A DNA stretch of 6,556 nt from contig JAJZSC010000195.1 in the NCBI GenBank assembly GCA_021849995.1, forward strand, positions 1 through 6,556. Direction: 5' to 3'. The notes beneath the pieces were generated by a model, which was not told where the DNA came from, made no database searches, and saw nothing but the letters and a program-made list of their open reading frames with translations. Positions 4,616-6,556 of the stretch are shown here, one piece after another. Each line of letters begins with the position of its first letter. Position 1 is the first letter of the stretch. Source of the DNA: Bacillota bacterium (GTDB lineage: Bacteria; Bacillota; Desulfitobacteriia; Desulfitobacteriales; Desulfitobacteriaceae). The position numbers were made by a program, and so were the translations under genes.

Positions 4616-5713
4616 TTATGTGCGGGAAATTTTACGATCTTTCGAATCTCTATGACGTTCTAGACCTAATTGAATCAGTTGGTCGATCAATTCAGAATAA
4701 GAAATCCCGCTAGCTTCCCAGAGTTTTGGGTACATTGATATTTTTGTGAAGCCTGGCAATGTATTTATCTCATTGATAAAAACTTTATTGTCGGCAGTTA
4801 AAAAAAAGTCAACCCTACTAAGGCCGGCAGCTTCTACAGCTTTAAAGGCTTTGATAGCCATATCCTGTAGAGTGTTTAGTATATGATCATCCAGGACTGC
4901 GGGGATAACCAACCTTGACCCAGTGTCAAGATATTTTGCATCGTAATCATAGAACTCATGAGCCGGTAGGATCTCGCCTGCAATTGAGGCCCTTGGGGTA
5001 TCATTACCTAAGACGCTGACTTCAATTTCCCGGCCTGAGATATTTTGTTCAACAACGATCTTTCTATCAAAAGTTGAGGCAACTGAAAGTGCATCTATAA
5101 GTTCCGAACGATTTTTGGCTTTTGATATACCAACACTAGATCCTAAGTTAGCAGGTTTAATAAAACAAGGATAGCCTAGTTTTGTTTCAATTGTAGCTAA
5201 AATTTTAGTTGCATTTAGTTTAAATTCAGATCTAAGAAAGGTTAGATAGGGAGCTTGTGAAAGACCTGCATAAGCAAAAACCGCCTTCATTCTATCTTTG
5301 TCCATTCCTAGGGAAGATCCAAGTACCCCGGAGCCCACGTAGGGAACATTAGCAACCTCAAACAACCCTTGTATAGTCCCATCTTCTCCTAATGGTCCAT
5401 GTAGAACTGGGAAAATCAAGTTAAAGCGGCCATCGTCCGGAAGTGACGTACCGTCTAAAGCTAAGAATCTGGGGTTCCCGGGATCATGAATTAATGTAAC
5501 TTGAGTAGATTTCGAGGTTGACTTATTTTTTATCCATTCGCTAGGCGTAATTCCCCAAAACCATTGTCCTTCTTTTGATATTCCAATAGTTTCAACTTCA
5601 TAACGACTATAGTCTATTGCCTGCAAGACAGATTCGGCTGAATTTAAGGATACTTCATGTTCCCCTGATTGACCGCCAAAAAGAACAACCACTTTTATGC
5701 GTGAGTTACCCAT
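4616..5713 (-). CDS. ddl: D-alanine--D-alanine ligase
   Basis: This ATP-grasp enzyme joins two D-Ala molecules in the cytoplasm to make the terminal dipeptide of peptidoglycan precursors. Visible signatures are LFGGQSGEHEVSLNSA with E18 at the N terminus, HGPLGEDGTIQGLFE at 105-119, the ATP-binding PCFIKPANLGSSVGISK at 182-198, and the omega loop EFYDYDAKY at 253-261. D302, E315 and N317 (in VDFF and NEINTLPG) bind Mg. The K260-Y261 omega-loop pair indicates a true D-Ala-D-Ala ligase rather than a VanA-type D-Ala-D-Lac ligase. The 365 residues match the longer DdlA type. The ATG has AGGAG 8 bases upstream. The gene follows lepB by 114 bp on the same strand with no terminator seen, so co-transcription is likely. 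Transcription should stop at the shared terminator. Confidence 0.97.
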   Translation of the reverse strand: MGNSRIKVVVLFGGQSGEHEVSLNSAESVLQAIDYSRYEVETIGISKEGQWFWGITPSEWIKNKSTSKSTQVTLIHDPGNPRFLALDGTSLPDDGRFNLIFPVLHGPLGEDGTIQGLFEVANVPYVGSGVLGSSLGMDKDRMKAVFAYAGLSQAPYLTFLRSEFKLNATKILATIETKLGYPCFIKPANLGSSVGISKAKNRSELIDALSVASTFDRKIVVEQNISGREIEVSVLGNDTPRASIAGEILPAHEFYDYDAKYLDTGSRLVIPAVLDDHILNTLQDMAIKAFKAVEAAGLSRVDFFLTADNKVFINEINTLPGFTKISMYPKLWEASGISYSELIDQLIQLGLERHRDSKDRKISRT

Positions 5714-5827
5714 TATGTAATCTCCTCTCCAAATAGTTTATGCTTGTCTTTGGCCTTTTAAGCTATGTGCAATAGTTTTATATGCCATGCTTTATATAAT
5801 ATGCTCTGATTAGTAAAAAGGTCCTCC

Positions 5828-6367
5828 CTAATGGGCAAGAGCACCAAAGTGTTTAAATGGCCAATATCGGAAGAGAGCACGACCGGAAACGTTTTTAATT
5901 GGTAAAAACCCCCATTCCCTGGAGTCGGCACTGCTGTTACGATTATCTCCCATTACGAACAATGCATCTAGAGGCACAGCAACTGGTCCAAAATCTTCTT
6001 TTGAACGTTCAAGAAGATAAGGTTCATACAAAGGCTGCCCGTTTACATAAGTAGTATGGTTACGGATTTCAACCTTATCCCCTGGCAGTCCAATTACTCT
6101 TTTAATAAAGTCTTCGGATGAATGGGCGCTAGGAGGAGGCCTAAAGACAATAATATCTCCTGGGCGTATTTCATCCAGCTGCTTAAATAAGAACTTATCT
6201 ACTATGATTCTATCTTGTAATTGGATGGTGGGAAGCATAGAACCCGTAGGAATAACTCTTGCTTCTATTATGTAGGTTCTTAGTACCCAGGATAAAGCAA
6301 AAGCAACTAGAACAATTTCAATGAGTTCAAGAACGTATCGGCCTGTACTTTTTTGAGAATCACTCAT
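5828..6367 (-). CDS. lepB: Type I signal peptidase (SipS/LepB)
   Basis: This membrane protease removes signal peptides from exported preproteins on the outer face of the membrane. A single N-terminal membrane segment at about residues 12-30 is followed by the S26 domain. Box B has the catalytic S43 in PTGSMLPT, and box D has the catalytic K89 in FIKRVIGLPGD. GDNRNSSADSR at 140-150 is the conserved box E. The 179 residues, one membrane segment and lack of the large E. coli insertion make it the Gram-positive SipS type. The ATG at 6365-6367 has GAGGTG 11 bases upstream, a slightly long spacing, and a short overlapping reading frame runs into its start. It is first in an apparent lepB-ddl unit. 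Its likely clients here include secreted wall proteins. Confidence 0.97.
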   Translation of the reverse strand: MSDSQKSTGRYVLELIEIVLVAFALSWVLRTYIIEARVIPTGSMLPTIQLQDRIIVDKFLFKQLDEIRPGDIIVFRPPPSAHSSEDFIKRVIGLPGDKVEIRNHTTYVNGQPLYEPYLLERSKEDFGPVAVPLDALFVMGDNRNSSADSREWGFLPIKNVSGRALFRYWPFKHFGALAH

Positions 6368-6386
6368 TTAATGCAATGCACCTCAT
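6360..6386 (-). other. Short overlapping upstream frame at lepB start
   Basis: An ATG at 6384-6386, preceded by AGAGGATGGAAA as a plausible ribosome site, opens a nine-codon frame (MRCIALNE then TGA) that ends inside lepB codons 2-3. It may be a leader that couples translation, or chance. Confidence 0.25.
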
Positions 6387-6410
6387 TTTCCATCCTCTCT
6401 TAGGATAATG

Positions 6411-6438
6411 GATATAAGTATAAAAGGTAAAGTGTTAA
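6411..6438 (-). promoter_or_regulatory. Candidate lepB promoter
   Basis: TTAACA (6438-6433), a 16-base spacer and TATATC (6416-6411) match the sigma-A hexamers in 5 of 6 and 4 of 6 positions. This would give a leader of roughly 35-40 bases. The -35 lies in the palindrome TGTTAACA at 6433-6440. The assignment is tentative. Confidence 0.35.
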
Positions 6439-6452
6439 CAGATCCTGACTTT

Positions 6453-6554
6453 CTATAATAAGCCTTTTTCAAAGAGATTTTGAGCTGCTAAGATGTTCCC
6501 CATCTTTATATAAGAATGAGAAATCCCACCTTGCTGGTAGACAATAAATGGCGC
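6453..6554 (-). CDS. Possible C-terminal end of an unidentified upstream gene
   Basis: A minus-strand frame is open from the window edge to a TAG at 6453-6455. Its 33 codons end in QQGGISHSYIKMGNILAAQNLFEKGLL, which has protein-like composition. A second frame, ending at 6469-6471, is also open for 28 codons, so chance cannot be excluded. I do not recognise the product. If real, the gene ends 85 bp before lepB on the same strand. Confidence 0.35.
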   Translation of the reverse strand, partial: APFIVYQQGGISHSYIKMGNILAAQNLFEKGLL

Positions 6555-6556
6555 TT

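Noticed and set aside
4489..4713. 74-codon plus-strand open frame after lexA
   Set aside because: It runs through the lexA/ddl terminator hairpin and into the antisense of the ddl 3' end; no ribosome site or domain is visible.
5714..5827. A separate ddl promoter or a lepB terminator in the gap
   Set aside because: I found AT-rich -10-like sequences but none with a properly spaced -35, and no GC stem followed by U residues. Co-transcription of lepB and ddl is the simpler reading.
6002..6009. GAACGTTC palindrome in lepB as a LexA box
   Set aside because: The half-sites abut with no 4-base spacer, so it does not fit the operator.

Overview
The window looks like a chromosomal segment of a low-to-moderate GC, endospore-former-type Firmicute, most plausibly in the Desulfosporosinus/Desulfitobacterium (Peptococcales) area. 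This rests on Bacillus-type LexA operators (GAAC-N4-GTTY), strong Shine-Dalgarno sequences with frequent TTG starts, a LexA with the Gram-positive HTH sequence, and a LysM protein divergent from lexA as in the Bacillus lexA-yneA pair. The genus is inference; the phylum is well supported.

Layout. 1-60: a short GC-rich stretch of unknown origin that abruptly interrupts a tyrosine recombinase. About 61-556 (minus): the N-terminal half of a XerC/XerD-like recombinase with no convincing start and no catalytic domain, probably a remnant. 557-1056: about 500 bp with no gene I can support, holding small repeats and hairpins. 1057-1254/1275 (minus): a nine-cysteine small protein. 1336-2295 (minus): a D,D-carboxypeptidase of family S11. 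2473-3273 (minus): a membrane-anchored M23 endopeptidase. 3347-3694 (minus): a YneA-like LysM protein. 3695-3847: a divergent SOS control region. 3848-4465 (plus): lexA. 4552-4599: a long bidirectional terminator. 4616-5713 (minus): D-Ala-D-Ala ligase. 5828-6367 (minus): type I signal peptidase. 6368-6556: the lepB leader, and possibly the last codons of an upstream gene.

How it fits together. Most of the genes act on or at the cell envelope. Ddl makes D-Ala-D-Ala, the S11 enzyme trims it, the M23 enzyme probably cuts peptide crosslinks, and the LysM protein probably binds glycan and blocks division. LexA sits in the middle. Three LexA-box-like sites lie between lexA and the LysM gene. One occupies the spacer of a near-consensus promoter (TTGACT-17-TATACT) for the LysM gene and one overlaps the predicted lexA -35. 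A fourth, with perfect GAAC/GTTC half-sites, lies inside the LysM gene.

The most interesting inference is that the LysM gene and the M23 peptidase gene (73 bp apart, same strand, no terminator seen) form a DNA-damage-induced envelope module. It would replace the yneB-ynzC genes that follow yneA in Bacillus. Nothing here is an unambiguous, wholly unknown system.
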